From: Pseudoalteromonas ruthenica | Lineage (GTDB): Bacteria; Pseudomonadota; Gammaproteobacteria; Enterobacterales; Alteromonadaceae | Assembly: GCF_008808095.1 (NCBI RefSeq) | Contig: NZ_CP023396.1 | Coordinates: 2,621,501 to 2,685,500, forward strand | Direction of reading: 5' to 3' | Length of the DNA stretch: 64,000 nt | In this document: positions 37,518 to 47,385 of the stretch, in pieces | Position numbering within the stretch: the stretch's first letter is position 1 | Layout of the letters: each line of letters begins with the position of its first letter | Notes under the pieces: generated by a model | What the model saw: the letters and a program-made list of their open reading frames with translations, nothing else | Database searches by the model: none | What the model was told of the DNA's origin: nothing | Position numbers and translations under genes: made by a program

Positions 37518-38663
37518 ATGGCTCTTCCCGACTTTTTGCACCTTTACCGGGAGTTGATCGCTACCCCATCGATCAGTTCACTGGATCCGAAATTAAGCCA
37601 AAGCAACCGCGCCGTTATTGAACACTTGGCATCTTGGTGCGAGGAGCTGGGCTTTGCGTGTGAAATAAAACCACTCAGTACTGATGCCGATAAGTTTAAT
37701 TTGATAGCGAAGCGTGGCCATGGCAGCGGCGGATTGATGTTGGCAGGGCATACCGATACCGTTCCTTTTGATCAAGGCCGTTGGAGTATGGACCCCTTCA
37801 CTTTGAGCGAGCGAGATAATAAGCTCTTTGGCCTTGGCAGCATCGATATGAAAGGGTTCTTTGCTTTTGTGCTCAATGCCATCGCTGAGTTGGACGCGAG
37901 TAAGCAACAACAACCGCTGCTTATTCTCGCCACCGCCGATGAAGAAACCACCATGGCTGGTGCCCATGAAGTGGCAAAGTATCCAGACTTAAGACCGGCT
38001 CGCTGCGTTATTGGCGAACCCACCGATATGACCCCTGTATTTACTCACAAAGGGCATATGACATCGGCGATTCGTATCGTTGGCAAAAGCGGGCACAGCT
38101 CTGATCCTGAGCGCGGCATCAATGCCATTGAAGTGATGCACTTGGTGATTCAAAAATTATTGGTTCTAAAAGAGGATCTTAAGAATAAATATTCAATTGA
38201 ACATTTTGCCATTCCCTACCCGACATTGAACCTTGGTCACATACATGGCGGTGATAACGCTAACCGCATTTGCGGATGTTGTGAATTACAGTTAGATATG
38301 CGCCCGTTACCTGGGCTGAGTATCGTCGAGCTGCAAGCCATGTTATTAGCGGCAACTCAGGACATCACTGCTCGCTACCCAGGCTGCGTTGAAGTCATTG
38401 ATATGCATGACCCGATCCCAGCCTTTGCAGGGACCACTGATAGCGCGCTAGTGCAGCTGGCGCAAAAGATTTCGCAACAGCCAGCAATAGCGGTGAACTA
38501 CTGCACTGAAGCCCCCTTTATTCAGCAATTGGGCTGTGAAACCATAGTCATGGGCCCAGGTTCCATCAACCAAGCACATCAGCCCGATGAATTCTTGGCC
38601 ATGGACCGTATTGCTCCATCACAACGTATTATCAAAGAGCTTATTCAACAAAGTTGTTGGTAA
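37518..38663 (+). CDS. argE: Acetylornithine deacetylase
   Basis: 381 residues from ATG 37518. M20 metallopeptidase fold: metal ligands in GHTDTVPFD and GSIDMKGF, catalytic Glu pair in TADEETTMAG, later EPTDM and FTKGSIN-like ending (MGPGSINQAHQPDEF). Removes the acetyl group from N-acetylornithine, the linear-pathway step; with an ArgA domain on ArgH it fits the linear route and not the recycling ArgJ route. Divergent from argC. Confidence 0.96.
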   Translation: MALPDFLHLYRELIATPSISSLDPKLSQSNRAVIEHLASWCEELGFACEIKPLSTDADKFNLIAKRGHGSGGLMLAGHTDTVPFDQGRWSMDPFTLSERDNKLFGLGSIDMKGFFAFVLNAIAELDASKQQQPLLILATADEETTMAGAHEVAKYPDLRPARCVIGEPTDMTPVFTHKGHMTSAIRIVGKSGHSSDPERGINAIEVMHLVIQKLLVLKEDLKNKYSIEHFAIPYPTLNLGHIHGGDNANRICGCCELQLDMRPLPGLSIVELQAMLLAATQDITARYPGCVEVIDMHDPIPAFAGTTDSALVQLAQKISQQPAIAVNYCTEAPFIQQLGCETIVMGPGSINQAHQPDEFLAMDRIAPSQRIIKELIQQSCW

Positions 38664-38695
38664 TACTGACTTCATGACGCCCGGATAGCGAGCAC

Positions 38696-38721
38696 AAAAA
38701 AGCCCCTCATGGAGGGGCTTT
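38696..38721. terminator. Terminator between argE and pstS
   Basis: AGCCCCTC-ATG-GAGGGGCT with six A on the left and three T on the right; strong for pstS on the minus strand, weaker for argE. Confidence 0.85.
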
Positions 38722-38752
38722 AAACTAATCAACAAGATTCAAAGATACAATG

Positions 38753-39721
38753 TTACTGTAAGCCTAAACGCTTAAGTTCACGCTCAACCATCTTGCTTGA
38801 AAGTGGCACATAACCATCTTTCTCAACAATTTTTTGACCTGTTTGTGATAGCACCATTTTTACAAACTCAGCATCGATAGGAGATAGTGGCTTGTTAGGG
38901 TGCTTATTCACGTAAACGTAAAGGAAGCGTGATAATGGATATTTGCCCGTTGCAACGTTATCAAGTGTTGCATCAACAAACTTATCGCCTTTTTTCGCCA
39001 GTGGCACCGTACGTACACCTGAGGTCTTGTAACCGATACCTGAGTAACCAATCGCATTCACAGAAGAAGAGATTGACTGTACTACCGATGCAGAGCCAGG
39101 CTGCTCGTTTACGTTATTACGGAAGTCACCTTTACATAAGGCTTTCTTCTTGAAGTAACCATAAGTACCAGATACTGAGTTACGACCATATAATTGAATA
39201 TCTTTTGCCGCCCAATCACCCGTTAGGCCAACATCGCCCCAACGGTTAATCTGTTCGCTGGCGCCACATTTACGCGTTGAAGAGAAAATGGCGTCAACTT
39301 GGTCAATGCGCAAGCCCTCAATGGGGTTGTCTTTATGCACGAATACTGCCAAGGCATCAATCGCTACGCGAATTTCTGTCGGCTTATAACCATGGCGCTT
39401 TTCAAACGCTTCGATTTCCTTTGACTTCATCTTACGGCTCATAGGGCCGAAGTTTGCCGTTCCTTCAGTGAGCGCCGGTGGTGCCGTTGATGAACCTGCA
39501 GCTTGGATTTGAATATTGACGTTAGGATAAATACGCTTATATTCTTCAGCCCAGAAGGTCATCATGTTTGCTAGCGTATCGGAACCAACCGATGAAAAGT
39601 TACCAGAGATGCCGCTCGTTTTTTCGTACTCTGGAATTGCTTTATCTAGAGCAACTGCCTGACCTGCTGTCAGGGCACTTACAGCAACCCCCATTGCAGC
39701 AACTAAGTTTTTAAATTTCAT
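38753..39721 (-). CDS. pstS: Phosphate ABC transporter substrate-binding protein
   Basis: 322 residues from ATG 39721 (GGAG at nine bases). Signal peptide 1-24 (AGQAVALDK). PstS-family blocks [34 protein letters not shown] and [13 protein letters not shown] contact phosphate. The pstCAB-phoU genes of the transporter are not in the window, so pstS stands alone here. It lies downstream of phoR with its own Pho boxes. Confidence 0.95.
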   Translation of the reverse strand: MKFKNLVAAMGVAVSALTAGQAVALDKAIPEYEKTSGISGNFSSVGSDTLANMMTFWAEEYKRIYPNVNIQIQAAGSSTAPPALTEGTANFGPMSRKMKSKEIEAFEKRHGYKPTEIRVAIDALAVFVHKDNPIEGLRIDQVDAIFSSTRKCGASEQINRWGDVGLTGDWAAKDIQLYGRNSVSGTYGYFKKKALCKGDFRNNVNEQPGSASVVQSISSSVNAIGYSGIGYKTSGVRTVPLAKKGDKFVDATLDNVATGKYPLSRFLYVYVNKHPNKPLSPIDAEFVKMVLSQTGQKIVEKDGYVPLSSKMVERELKRLGLQ

Positions 39722-39762
39722 TGGGTTCTCCAATTTGTTCTTCCCGTGTTTCAACTGCTGTC

Positions 39763-39818
39763 ATTGTGCAGTGACAAGATGACAGTTAAATTACTTGAGT
39801 ATTACAGTTTTATGACTT
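39763..39818 (-). promoter_or_regulatory. Double Pho box and -10 of pstS
   Basis: Minus strand: AAGTCAT-AAAA-CTGTAAT-ACTC-AAGTAAT-TTAA-CTGTCAT, four 7-base half sites at an 11-base period (39818 to 39779), i.e. two adjacent PhoB sites. A -10-like CACAAT (39768-39763) follows ten bases later, the class where PhoB replaces the -35. Confidence 0.88.
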
Positions 39819-39820
39819 TG

Positions 39821-41140
39821 CTAATTTTGTACGTGTTCTAGTGCTGGGACTAACCAACTTGGTTCAAAGGCGAACCAAAAACAAGAGCCTTTACCGACGA
39901 CACTGTCGATATGCAGGTGTGAGTCGTGACGCGACAACACATGTTTAGTAATAGCTAGGCCGAGGCCCGAGCCCCCCGTTTTCCGACTTCGCGCTTTATC
40001 CACTCGATAAAAGCGCTCGGTTAAACGGTTGATATGTTCAGGCGCGATGCCCTCACCATTATCGGTCACGCTAAAGACCGCTTGACCGTCTTGACGATAC
40101 CAACGCACCGTAATTTCTCCCTCATCGGGGGTGTAGTGCACAGCATTAAATACCAGGTTTGAAAACGCGCTGCGTAACTCATCAGCAGCGCCAACGATAT
40201 CTAAGCTGGTATCGACATCAAAATACAGGCGGTGGCCTTTATCTTGATTCAACGATGTCGCTTCTGTTTCGATAACTTCCAACATTTTCGGCACATTGAC
40301 TGGTTTATCATTGTCGTGTTTGCGTGCTCCTTCAATTCGCGACAGCGACAACAACTGATTGACCAAGCTATCCATTCGCTGACACTGCTCAATCATCGTG
40401 CCATGGGCTTTATCCCACATCGCTGGCGGTGGTAAGTTGTCGCCATCAAGCATCTCTAAGTAGCCGGTAACCACAGTTAAAGGTGTACGCAGCTCATGTG
40501 ATACGTTGGCAACAAAGTCTTTACGCATCTGCTCCAATTGCTTAAGGCGAGTAATATCACGGACCACCATCATGATCTGTGATTGTGCATAGGGCATCAC
40601 CCGAAATTCCAACACTTGTTCACCGGTGTGGGTTAAATCAAGCTCAAGGGCATCGTTGAATTGGTGCTGCTGCATATAGCGGCTAAATTTGGGGTGTCGA
40701 ATAAGGTTATCTATACGCTGACCATGATCAGTGGGCCACTGCAAGCCCAATAACCGCAGCGCTAATTGGTTACACCAGACGATGCTGAAGTCCTGTTGCA
40801 GCACAATCACAGCATCAGGTACGGCTTCGGCCCCCTCGCGGAAACGACGGATCAAGTCAGCCAGCTCATTGCGCTTTTTACGGTTGCGTTGTTGGAGCTG
40901 GTAAATTCCCTCGAAAACTTGCTCCCAAGCCCCTTCTCCCTCCGGCGGATTAAAGCTACGTTGGTTAATAAGCCAATCACTAAGGCGGTAAAGCTGGCGA
41001 TAATGCCACAGTAACAATGTGATAGCGCCCAAAAATAGAAGCAAAAAAGGCGCGCCTACTAGCACGCCTATCAACAATAAAGGCAGGAAAAAGATAACTA
41101 AACGCTTGGTAAGTGTGCGTTTATTAACCACTCGGTACAT
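39821..41140 (-). CDS. phoR: Phosphate regulon sensor kinase PhoR
   Basis: 439 residues. Two N-terminal spans (about 12-29 and 31-46) with almost no periplasmic loop, as in PhoR; PAS domain (about 105-195); DHp with His215 in FVANVSHELRTPL; HATPase_c with NLVFNAVHYTP, DNGEGIA and GSGLGLAI. Follows phoB by 65 bases. Phosphorylates PhoB on phosphate limitation, normally under control of the PstSCAB-PhoU complex. Confidence 0.96.
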   Translation of the reverse strand: MYRVVNKRTLTKRLVIFFLPLLLIGVLVGAPFLLLFLGAITLLLWHYRQLYRLSDWLINQRSFNPPEGEGAWEQVFEGIYQLQQRNRKKRNELADLIRRFREGAEAVPDAVIVLQQDFSIVWCNQLALRLLGLQWPTDHGQRIDNLIRHPKFSRYMQQHQFNDALELDLTHTGEQVLEFRVMPYAQSQIMMVVRDITRLKQLEQMRKDFVANVSHELRTPLTVVTGYLEMLDGDNLPPPAMWDKAHGTMIEQCQRMDSLVNQLLSLSRIEGARKHDNDKPVNVPKMLEVIETEATSLNQDKGHRLYFDVDTSLDIVGAADELRSAFSNLVFNAVHYTPDEGEITVRWYRQDGQAVFSVTDNGEGIAPEHINRLTERFYRVDKARSRKTGGSGLGLAITKHVLSRHDSHLHIDSVVGKGSCFWFAFEPSWLVPALEHVQN

Positions 41141-41205
41141 AGACTCGCTCTACTTAAAACAATGTGTCATCGGCTTGATGCCGATGCAATGAGCAATAAA
41201 GATAG

Positions 41206-41895
41206 TTATACCTTGCTAGAAAAACGATAACCAGCACCACGCACAGTTTGTACTAAACGATCATGTCCCATGGGAGCAATTGCTTTACGCAGGCGACGAA
41301 TATGCACATCAACGGTGCGATCCTCAACGTAAACATTGGTTCCCCATACATGATCCAGTAGCTGCTCACGACTATATACTCGCTCAGGGTGGGTCATAAA
41401 AAAGTGTAGCAAACGAAATTCGGTAGGCCCCATATCCAACTCGCTGCCATCGGATGTCACACGATGAGAAATAGGGTCTAAACGCAAGCCGTGCACTTCG
41501 ATAGCCTCTTCAAGTGATGTCGGCGCCACACGGCGAATAACGGCTTTAATACGTGCCATTAATTCTTTCGGAGAGAATGGCTTAGTCACATAATCGTCAG
41601 CCCCCACTTCCAGGCCTTTCACTTTGTCTTCTTCTTCACCTCGGGCGGTGAGCATAATAATGGGAATTGCGCGGGTATGATCGTTTTGTTTAAATTTCTT
41701 CGCAATCTGAATACCGCTGCCTCCGGGCAACATCCAATCCAGTAATACCATATCTGGGTAGGGCTCTACCATGGCTGCTATGGCAGAGTCGTAATCCTCA
41801 GCTTCGATGGCTTGAAAACCATTCTGTTCTAAAACAAACACCAGCATTTCGCGGATGGGCGCTTCATCATCGACCACAAGAACTTTACGTGACAT
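41206..41895 (-). CDS. phoB: Phosphate regulon response regulator PhoB
   Basis: 229 residues: receiver with DD at residues 9-10, phospho-acceptor Asp53 (LLDWMLPG) and Lys in [10 protein letters not shown]; OmpR-type winged helix (about 130-227), with [14 protein letters not shown] as recognition helix. First gene of phoBR. Its own Pho box lies 61 bases upstream of the ATG. Confidence 0.97.
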   Translation of the reverse strand: MSRKVLVVDDEAPIREMLVFVLEQNGFQAIEAEDYDSAIAAMVEPYPDMVLLDWMLPGGSGIQIAKKFKQNDHTRAIPIIMLTARGEEEDKVKGLEVGADDYVTKPFSPKELMARIKAVIRRVAPTSLEEAIEVHGLRLDPISHRVTSDGSELDMGPTEFRLLHFFMTHPERVYSREQLLDHVWGTNVYVEDRTVDVHIRRLRKAIAPMGHDRLVQTVRGAGYRFSSKV

Positions 41896-41955
41896 TCCGT
41901 TTATCTCTTTCGCTTTATTGAACTGAATTTACTGATGTCATTATTATGACTTTTT

Positions 41956-41973
41956 GTGACAATTTTATGAAAG
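41956..41973 (-). promoter_or_regulatory. Pho box upstream of phoB
   Basis: Minus strand CTTTCAT-AAAA-TTGTCAC, two half sites with an AT-rich 4-base spacer, matching the CTGTCAT-N4-CTGTCAT plan. Implies autoregulation of phoBR. Confidence 0.8.
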
Positions 41974-42012
41974 CGTACACCTTCAATGGAAATGCTGCAA
42001 AATTAAACTTGG

Positions 42013-42310
42013 GATCAAGACGTTAGGGGCCTTAAAAGCAAGGATCATAGTCTTACCAACTGAGCCGTTACAAGATCAGATTTATACCAAGCTGGCTATC
42101 AGTGGATCAGAGTTTTACCCATTGATCTGCCCTGAGATCACACTCTTACCAAGTGATGTTCTTTATGTGTATAAATCTCGCTCAAACCTTGTTTAAATAT
42201 CAACCACATATAGTTTCATCGCCTGAGCAGCGCGTAAGAACGTGATCCCATAATCAGTGCAGTTGATAAAAATCTGATCCCACTATGATCCACTCAGTAA
42301 AATAGTGATC
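42013..42310. repeat. Phased GATC array: opposed 31-base repeats
   Basis: Ten GATC sites start at 42013, 42043, 42074, 42105, 42124, 42136, 42244, 42276, 42287 and 42307. Eight head units of about 31 bases; seven begin with (or nearly with) GATCANNNTYTTAC. Units at 42013-42166 point right; three units ending at 42247, 42279 and 42310 carry the same motif on the minus strand, so they point left, toward the centre. One unit in each block has an extra GATC 19-20 bases in. The centre (42167-42216) holds a DnaA box. It fills the gap between phoB and fba and has no ORF. Confidence 0.9.
42166..42174 (-). promoter_or_regulatory. DnaA box in the centre of the GATC array
   Basis: TGTGTATAA, whose complement TTATACACA is a perfect TTATNCACA DnaA box. 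Alone it could be chance; inside the GATC array it is notable. Confidence 0.6.
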
Positions 42311-42313
42311 CAT

Positions 42314-42337
42314 AAAAAAGCCCCGCTTATGCGAGGC
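42314..42337 (-). terminator. Terminator of fba
   Basis: Minus strand GCCTCGC-ATAA-GCGGGGC (two G-T pairs) followed by TTTTTT. Confidence 0.85.
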
Positions 42338-42358
42338 TCATTCAAGTCGTGAACGCGA

Positions 42359-43423
42359 CTATTTTATTTTTGCATCCAGTTCGCCGTTCAAGTAACGAAG
42401 GTGCATATCATCTAACGAGATAGGCTTAATCTTGTCGGCCTGGCCTGCTGTGCCAAAAGCTTGATAACGATCAACACAAATTTCCGTCATCGCTTTCGTT
42501 GCCTCCGCTAGGTATTTACGCGGATCAAAATTCGCGGTGTTGTGCGCGAGGTGGCGACGAATAGCCCCTGTTGCAGCTAAACGTAGGTCGGTATCGATAT
42601 TCACCTTACGTACACCATGCTTGATGCCTTCAACAATCTGATCAACAGGCACACCATAGGTCTCTGGGATCTCACCACCGTACTCATTGATAATCGCTAA
42701 CCACTCTTGTGGGACGGATGATGAGCCGTGCATAACCAAGTGAGTGTTAGGGATACGGGCGTGAATTTCCTTGATACGATCGATAGCAAGAATGTCCCCT
42801 GTTGGTGGGCGGGTGAACTTATAAGCTCCATGTGACGTGCCACAAGCAATAGCCAACGCATCGACATTGGTTTTAGCAACGAAATCCGCTGCTTCTTCTG
42901 GGTCAGTAAGCAGTTGATCTTGTGTCAGCTTGCCTTCGGCGCCGATACCGTCTTCCTCACCTGCTTCTCCGGTCTCTAGAGAGCCAAGTACGCCCAGCTC
43001 ACCTTCTACCGATACACCACCAGCATGAGCCATTTCTACGGTACGACGGGTTACATCAACATTGTACTCATAAGATGAAGGCGTTTTACCATCTTCAAGT
43101 AATGAGCCATCCATCATGACCGATGAAAAGCCAAGCTGGATAGAGCGCTGGCACACGCCAGGAGACGTACCATGATCTTGGTGCATAACCACTGGGATAT
43201 GAGGCCACTCCTCTACCGCAGCAAGGATCATATGGCGAATGAATGGGGCACCTGCATATTTACGTGCACCAGCTGAGCCTTGCACAATCACTGGGCTGTT
43301 TGTTTTATCAGCCGCTTCCATGATGGCACGCATTTGCTCTTGGTTATTAACGTTAAAGGCTGGCACGCCATAACCATTTTCTGCTGCATGGTCGAGTAGT
43401 TGACGCATACTGATCAAAGCCAT
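42359..43423 (-). CDS. fba: Class II fructose-bisphosphate aldolase
   Basis: 354 residues from ATG 43423 (GGAGA eight bases before). Zinc-dependent aldolase of the Calvin-cycle subtype (CbbA-like): VVMHQDHG (catalytic Asp and zinc His), [16 protein letters not shown], and [11 protein letters not shown] near the C-terminus. Third gene of epd-pgk-fba, separated from pgk by a hairpin-rich 138-base gap. Confidence 0.96.
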   Translation of the reverse strand: MALISMRQLLDHAAENGYGVPAFNVNNQEQMRAIMEAADKTNSPVIVQGSAGARKYAGAPFIRHMILAAVEEWPHIPVVMHQDHGTSPGVCQRSIQLGFSSVMMDGSLLEDGKTPSSYEYNVDVTRRTVEMAHAGGVSVEGELGVLGSLETGEAGEEDGIGAEGKLTQDQLLTDPEEAADFVAKTNVDALAIACGTSHGAYKFTRPPTGDILAIDRIKEIHARIPNTHLVMHGSSSVPQEWLAIINEYGGEIPETYGVPVDQIVEGIKHGVRKVNIDTDLRLAATGAIRRHLAHNTANFDPRKYLAEATKAMTEICVDRYQAFGTAGQADKIKPISLDDMHLRYLNGELDAKIK

Positions 43424-43481
43424 TTCGCTTATCTCCAATTTTTGATAGCACCGAGACTATCTGGTTTTTGAACGGGATGAA

Positions 43482-43549
43482 GCTTGGTTTCCCCAAGCAA
43501 GGGCTTAATGCCCAAAACACAAGGCCGGCAAAGTGAGAGAGGCCGGCCT
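43482..43549 (-). other. Cluster of three stem-loops between pgk and fba
   Basis: GCTTGG/CCAAGC (43482-43498), GGGC/GCCC (43501-43513) and AGGCCGGC/GCCGGCCT (43522-43549). The largest is G+C-rich and lacks a following T tract on the minus strand, so it may attenuate or protect the mRNA rather than end it. Confidence 0.5.
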
Positions 43550-43561
43550 GGTGATTATTCG

Positions 43562-44737
43562 TTATTTTGCTCGCTCTTCAAGCATAGCAACTGCGGGTAG
43601 TTTTTTCCCTTCAAGGAACTCCAAGAAGGCTCCACCACCTGTGGATATATAAGAAATTTTATCCGCGACATTGTATTTATCGATGGCCGCCAAGGTGTCA
43701 CCGCCGCCAGCAATAGAAAACGCTGATGATTCGGCTATGGCTTTGGCAATGCTTTGAGTGCCATTACCAAACTGATCAAATTCAAACACGCCCACTGGAC
43801 CATTCCATACAATCGTGCCCGCTTGCGCAATAATATCGCCAAGCTGTTTAGCGGTATCGGGGCCTATGTCGAAAATCATGTCTTCTTCGGTGACATCGGC
43901 AACCTCTTTGAGTTGCGCGACCGCGGACTCTGAAAATTCATTGCCGACAACCACATCCACTGGCACCGGAATATCACCGCCATTACTGCGAGCGGTCTCT
44001 GTTAGTTTCTGAGCCTCGCTAATAAGGTCTTGCTCGTACAAAGACTTACCTACCGGGTGACCAGCTGCAGCAATAAAGGTATTGGCAATACCGCCCCCTG
44101 TCACTAATTGGTCAACGACGTTTGACAGTGAGTCTAACACGGTTAACTTGGTCGATACCTTCGAGCCACCCACAATCGCAACTAGCGGACGCTTCGGGTT
44201 ATCTAGTGCTTTACCGAGTGCCTCCAGTTCAGCCGCAAGCAAGGGGCCAGCACAGGCGATTGGGGCATGAAGGCCTACACCATGGGTTGAAGCTTGTGCT
44301 CGGTGTGCAGTACCAAAGGCATCCATCACATATACGTCACACAGCGCCGCAAGTTGTTTTGCGAGGGTCTCATCATTGGCTTTTTCGCCTTGATTGAAGC
44401 GCACATTTTCAAATACAACCACTTCGTTGTCGCCAATCTCTACGCCATCAAGGTACTCTTTGGCAAGACGGACATTTTGTGACAAGGCATTGTTAAGATA
44501 GTCAACTACAGGAGCCAGTGAGTAAGCCTGGTCATATTCTCCCTCGGTAGGACGGCCAAGGTGAGACATAATCATCACTTTAGCGCCTTTTTCAAGGGCG
44601 AGCTTGATGCTTGGTAGCGCCGCACGCAAACGAGCATCTGAGCTTACTTTACCGTCTTTGATTGGCACATTGAGGTCTTCACGGATCAGCACCCGCTTCC
44701 CGGCTAAATCTAAATCCGCCATCTTAATGACCGACAT
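43562..44737 (-). CDS. pgk: Phosphoglycerate kinase
   Basis: 391 residues. [13 protein letters not shown] near the N-terminus, [17 protein letters not shown] and the nucleotide-binding GGGDTLAA close to the end. Reversible phosphoryl transfer from 1,3-bisphosphoglycerate to ADP. Second gene of epd-pgk-fba. Confidence 0.98.
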   Translation of the reverse strand: MSVIKMADLDLAGKRVLIREDLNVPIKDGKVSSDARLRAALPSIKLALEKGAKVMIMSHLGRPTEGEYDQAYSLAPVVDYLNNALSQNVRLAKEYLDGVEIGDNEVVVFENVRFNQGEKANDETLAKQLAALCDVYVMDAFGTAHRAQASTHGVGLHAPIACAGPLLAAELEALGKALDNPKRPLVAIVGGSKVSTKLTVLDSLSNVVDQLVTGGGIANTFIAAAGHPVGKSLYEQDLISEAQKLTETARSNGGDIPVPVDVVVGNEFSESAVAQLKEVADVTEEDMIFDIGPDTAKQLGDIIAQAGTIVWNGPVGVFEFDQFGNGTQSIAKAIAESSAFSIAGGGDTLAAIDKYNVADKISYISTGGGAFLEFLEGKKLPAVAMLEERAK

Positions 44738-44774
44738 TCTCTTCTCCTTAGTTATACGTTTTATTCATTTGCGT

Positions 44775-45785
44775 TTATTGGCGCATCCAGGCTGCACTGG
44801 TATCTAACATACGATGGGCAAACCCCCACTCGTTGTCACACCATACCAATAACTTTATCAACCGTTTATGACTAACCCGTGTCTGTGTACCGTCTATGAT
44901 ACAAGAATGGGGATCATGGTTAAAATCAACAGATACCAATGGCTCCTCGGTATAATCCAAAATACCTGCCAAGCGCCCATGTACAGCCTTAGCAATCGCT
45001 TGATTAACATCATCTAGGGAAACATCAGTATTTACGGTGACACTCAAATCCATCGCCGTCACATTGATGGTTGGAACACGTACGGCTATCGCTTCAAAAC
45101 GGCCATGAAACTTGGGCAAAATACGTTCAATGCCGCGCGCTAGCTTAGTATCCACTGGAATAATAGACTGGCTAGCCGCCCGGGTACGTCGTAAATCATC
45201 GTGATACGCATCGATCACTTGTTGGTCGTGCATAGACGCGTGAATAGTGGTGATAGCGCCTGATTCAATGCCAAAAGCATCATCCAATACTTGAATCACC
45301 GGAACAATACAGTTTGTTGTACACGAGCCATTGGAAACAATATGTTGCTCACTGTGAAGCACATCATCGTTGATACCATAAATAATCGTTGCATCAACAT
45401 CAGCATCTGCGGGTTGAGAAAATAATACTTTTTTAGCGCCTGCCTGAAGGTGTTTTTGCGCATCCTCACGGGAATGGAAAACCCCAGAACACTCCAAGAC
45501 GATATCAACGTCATGTTGGTGCCAAGGCAAAGCGCTCGGGTTTTGTTCGCAGTACAAGGCGATTTCATCGCCATCAACGACTAAAGCTTGCTCACGAAGC
45601 TCAACAGGAAAGGAAAACCGCCCATGGGCAGTATCATATTTTAGTAGATGGGCTATGCCCTCAGGTTTGGCCAATTCATTGATTGCCACAATCTCGAACT
45701 CGTGGCGACGTTCACTCTCATACAAAGCGCGTAAAATGTTACGCCCTATTCGCCCAAAACCGTTAATCGCAAGCTTTATTGCCAT
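44775..45785 (-). CDS. epd: D-erythrose-4-phosphate dehydrogenase
   Basis: 336 residues of the GAPDH family: NGFGRIGRN, catalytic Cys in [13 protein letters not shown]. The [22 protein letters not shown] block has the MHDQQ pattern of Epd rather than the MTATQ / DQ pattern of GapA, and gene order epd-pgk-fba is that of E. coli. The product, 4-phosphoerythronate, feeds pyridoxal phosphate synthesis. A true GAPDH role cannot be excluded. Confidence 0.92.
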   Translation of the reverse strand: MAIKLAINGFGRIGRNILRALYESERRHEFEIVAINELAKPEGIAHLLKYDTAHGRFSFPVELREQALVVDGDEIALYCEQNPSALPWHQHDVDIVLECSGVFHSREDAQKHLQAGAKKVLFSQPADADVDATIIYGINDDVLHSEQHIVSNGSCTTNCIVPVIQVLDDAFGIESGAITTIHASMHDQQVIDAYHDDLRRTRAASQSIIPVDTKLARGIERILPKFHGRFEAIAVRVPTINVTAMDLSVTVNTDVSLDDVNQAIAKAVHGRLAGILDYTEEPLVSVDFNHDPHSCIIDGTQTRVSHKRLIKLLVWCDNEWGFAHRMLDTSAAWMRQ

Positions 45786-45901
45786 AATTACAGACTACCG
45801 CCATCAAAGCAGACACAGGTCTAAGAAGAATGGCGGCTATTGTAATCGACTCGCGCTCTGAGTGTAAGGGGTGCGCAAAAATAAAACGCTGATAGAGGAT
45901 G

Positions 45902-46750
45902 TTACGACAGGCCGCCAAACAAAGTAAGTAAGGCTATCAGTGCCAAGAAAAATAACACATTGCGTTTTACTAAGCGGATCATGCACTGCGCTTCGATGGT
46001 GCAGCCATAGTGAGCCAGTTCTATCTGTTCAGCAGCCAAGGCAGTTTCGGTAATAACCTGACGATTGCTGACTCTAAAATCGAGCACATGGCGCAACCAA
46101 CATTGCGTGCCTTTGCTAAAGTTACCAATCACTAAGTAGCCCAAACTGGCAATTCGTGCAGCAGGCCATTCAAGCCAATGACCGACACGAGCTAACAATG
46201 TATGCTGTTTTGATAGAGGATGGGATGTCTGCTCACTGTCATCTACGCAAGTCCGTACCAAGGCATAAAAAACGGCCCCAGGTGCGCCCAGTACAACAAA
46301 CCAAAAGATCACCGCACAATAAAAACGAAAATTGACCCACGCTAAAGTTTGCGCAAAGGTTTCACCACCGCTTTCATTTTCAGTACGTTTTTGCCCCATT
46401 TGCAACGCATACAAAGTGGCCGCTTCACCGTCGTCTCGGGTCAGGGCATTGAGGTAGCCTTTATAATTCGCGCGCATGTGCGCGCAACCAAAGCAGATGA
46501 GTATGACCAGCGTATTGACCGCTAATTGCCACAGAATAAAATCACTCGCATGCACAAAGACAGCAATAACTAAGGTTGGCACAAGTAACCACAGCAACAA
46601 CCCAATGCCGTTATGCAGCTGTTGCAAGCGCGACAACAGGGGCGCACTTTTGCGCTCATACCAGTGCGCATAGGTCGCTATTTGCCAACGCGCTGAGCGA
46701 GCGCCTAAGCGTTCAGCTATTAATGCAAATAAGATTGATATCAAAGTCAT
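45902..46750 (-). CDS. ampE: AmpE inner-membrane protein
   Basis: 282 residues, four to five spans, N-terminal MTLISILFALIAERLGA typical of AmpE/CobD-like fold proteins. Encoded 18 bases after ampD. In enteric bacteria ampE lies with ampD, and both affect beta-lactamase induction through cell-wall recycling; no ampC or ampR is in this window. Confidence 0.9.
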   Translation of the reverse strand: MTLISILFALIAERLGARSARWQIATYAHWYERKSAPLLSRLQQLHNGIGLLLWLLVPTLVIAVFVHASDFILWQLAVNTLVILICFGCAHMRANYKGYLNALTRDDGEAATLYALQMGQKRTENESGGETFAQTLAWVNFRFYCAVIFWFVVLGAPGAVFYALVRTCVDDSEQTSHPLSKQHTLLARVGHWLEWPAARIASLGYLVIGNFSKGTQCWLRHVLDFRVSNRQVITETALAAEQIELAHYGCTIEAQCMIRLVKRNVLFFLALIALLTLFGGLS

Positions 46751-46768
46751 GGCGACTACTTTGCTCGC

Positions 46769-47341
46769 TTAAGTTGACCTTAGTTTATCGCAATCTTGGG
46801 CAAAAGTAAGGTCAAAAAAATGTTCCCAATCAAAGCCTTCGCCGGGGTCTGTTTTTCGCCCGGGAGCAATATCGCTGTGACCCACAATGCGCTGTCTATT
46901 CAAATGCGGATAGGTGCGTAATAAGCTTTTTGTTAATTGCGCCAAGGTGAGATACTGCGCTTGAGTGTAGGTGGACTTGTCGGTGCCTTCTAGTTCAATG
47001 CCGATGCTAAAGTCATTACACCGCTGGCGCCCTTCGAATTGTGATACTCCAGCATGCCAAGCACGTTGCGTAAATGGCACATATTGGCGTAATTTCCCAT
47101 CTCGATCGATCAAGCAGTGCGCTGACACATTCACGCCTGCGAGTGAGGAAAAACTCGGATGTGCTTGGCAATCGATCTGCCCTGCGAATAAATCATCAAT
47201 ATAGGGTGTACCATACTGGCCCTCAGGCAGTGAAATGCAGTGAATCACCAGTAAGGACACTTCACTTTGCGGACGCTCATCATAATGCGAACACGGCAAC
47301 TGCTGCGCCTGTTTGCATACGCCCAAATCATCTATATCCAT
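46769..47341 (-). CDS. ampD: 1,6-anhydro-MurNAc-L-alanine amidase AmpD
   Basis: 190 residues, amidase_2 fold in the cytoplasm. Zinc ligands in VIHCISLP (first His), SAHCLIDRDG, and the C-terminal VGHSDIAPGRKTDPG with Asp. It cleaves anhydromuropeptides during peptidoglycan recycling. No signal peptide, so AmpD rather than AmiD. Confidence 0.95.
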   Translation of the reverse strand: MDIDDLGVCKQAQQLPCSHYDERPQSEVSLLVIHCISLPEGQYGTPYIDDLFAGQIDCQAHPSFSSLAGVNVSAHCLIDRDGKLRQYVPFTQRAWHAGVSQFEGRQRCNDFSIGIELEGTDKSTYTQAQYLTLAQLTKSLLRTYPHLNRQRIVGHSDIAPGRKTDPGEGFDWEHFFDLTFAQDCDKLRST

Positions 47342-47385
47342 GTTTTTCGTTTATAAAAACTTGATTGTGCCTGCATGGTAAGAGG

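Noticed and set aside
42013..42310. CRISPR array or oriC at the GATC repeats
   Set aside because: Units are only partly conserved and change orientation, with no spacers or cas genes; only one DnaA box and no dnaA, gidA or rep gene nearby, so an origin call is not supported.
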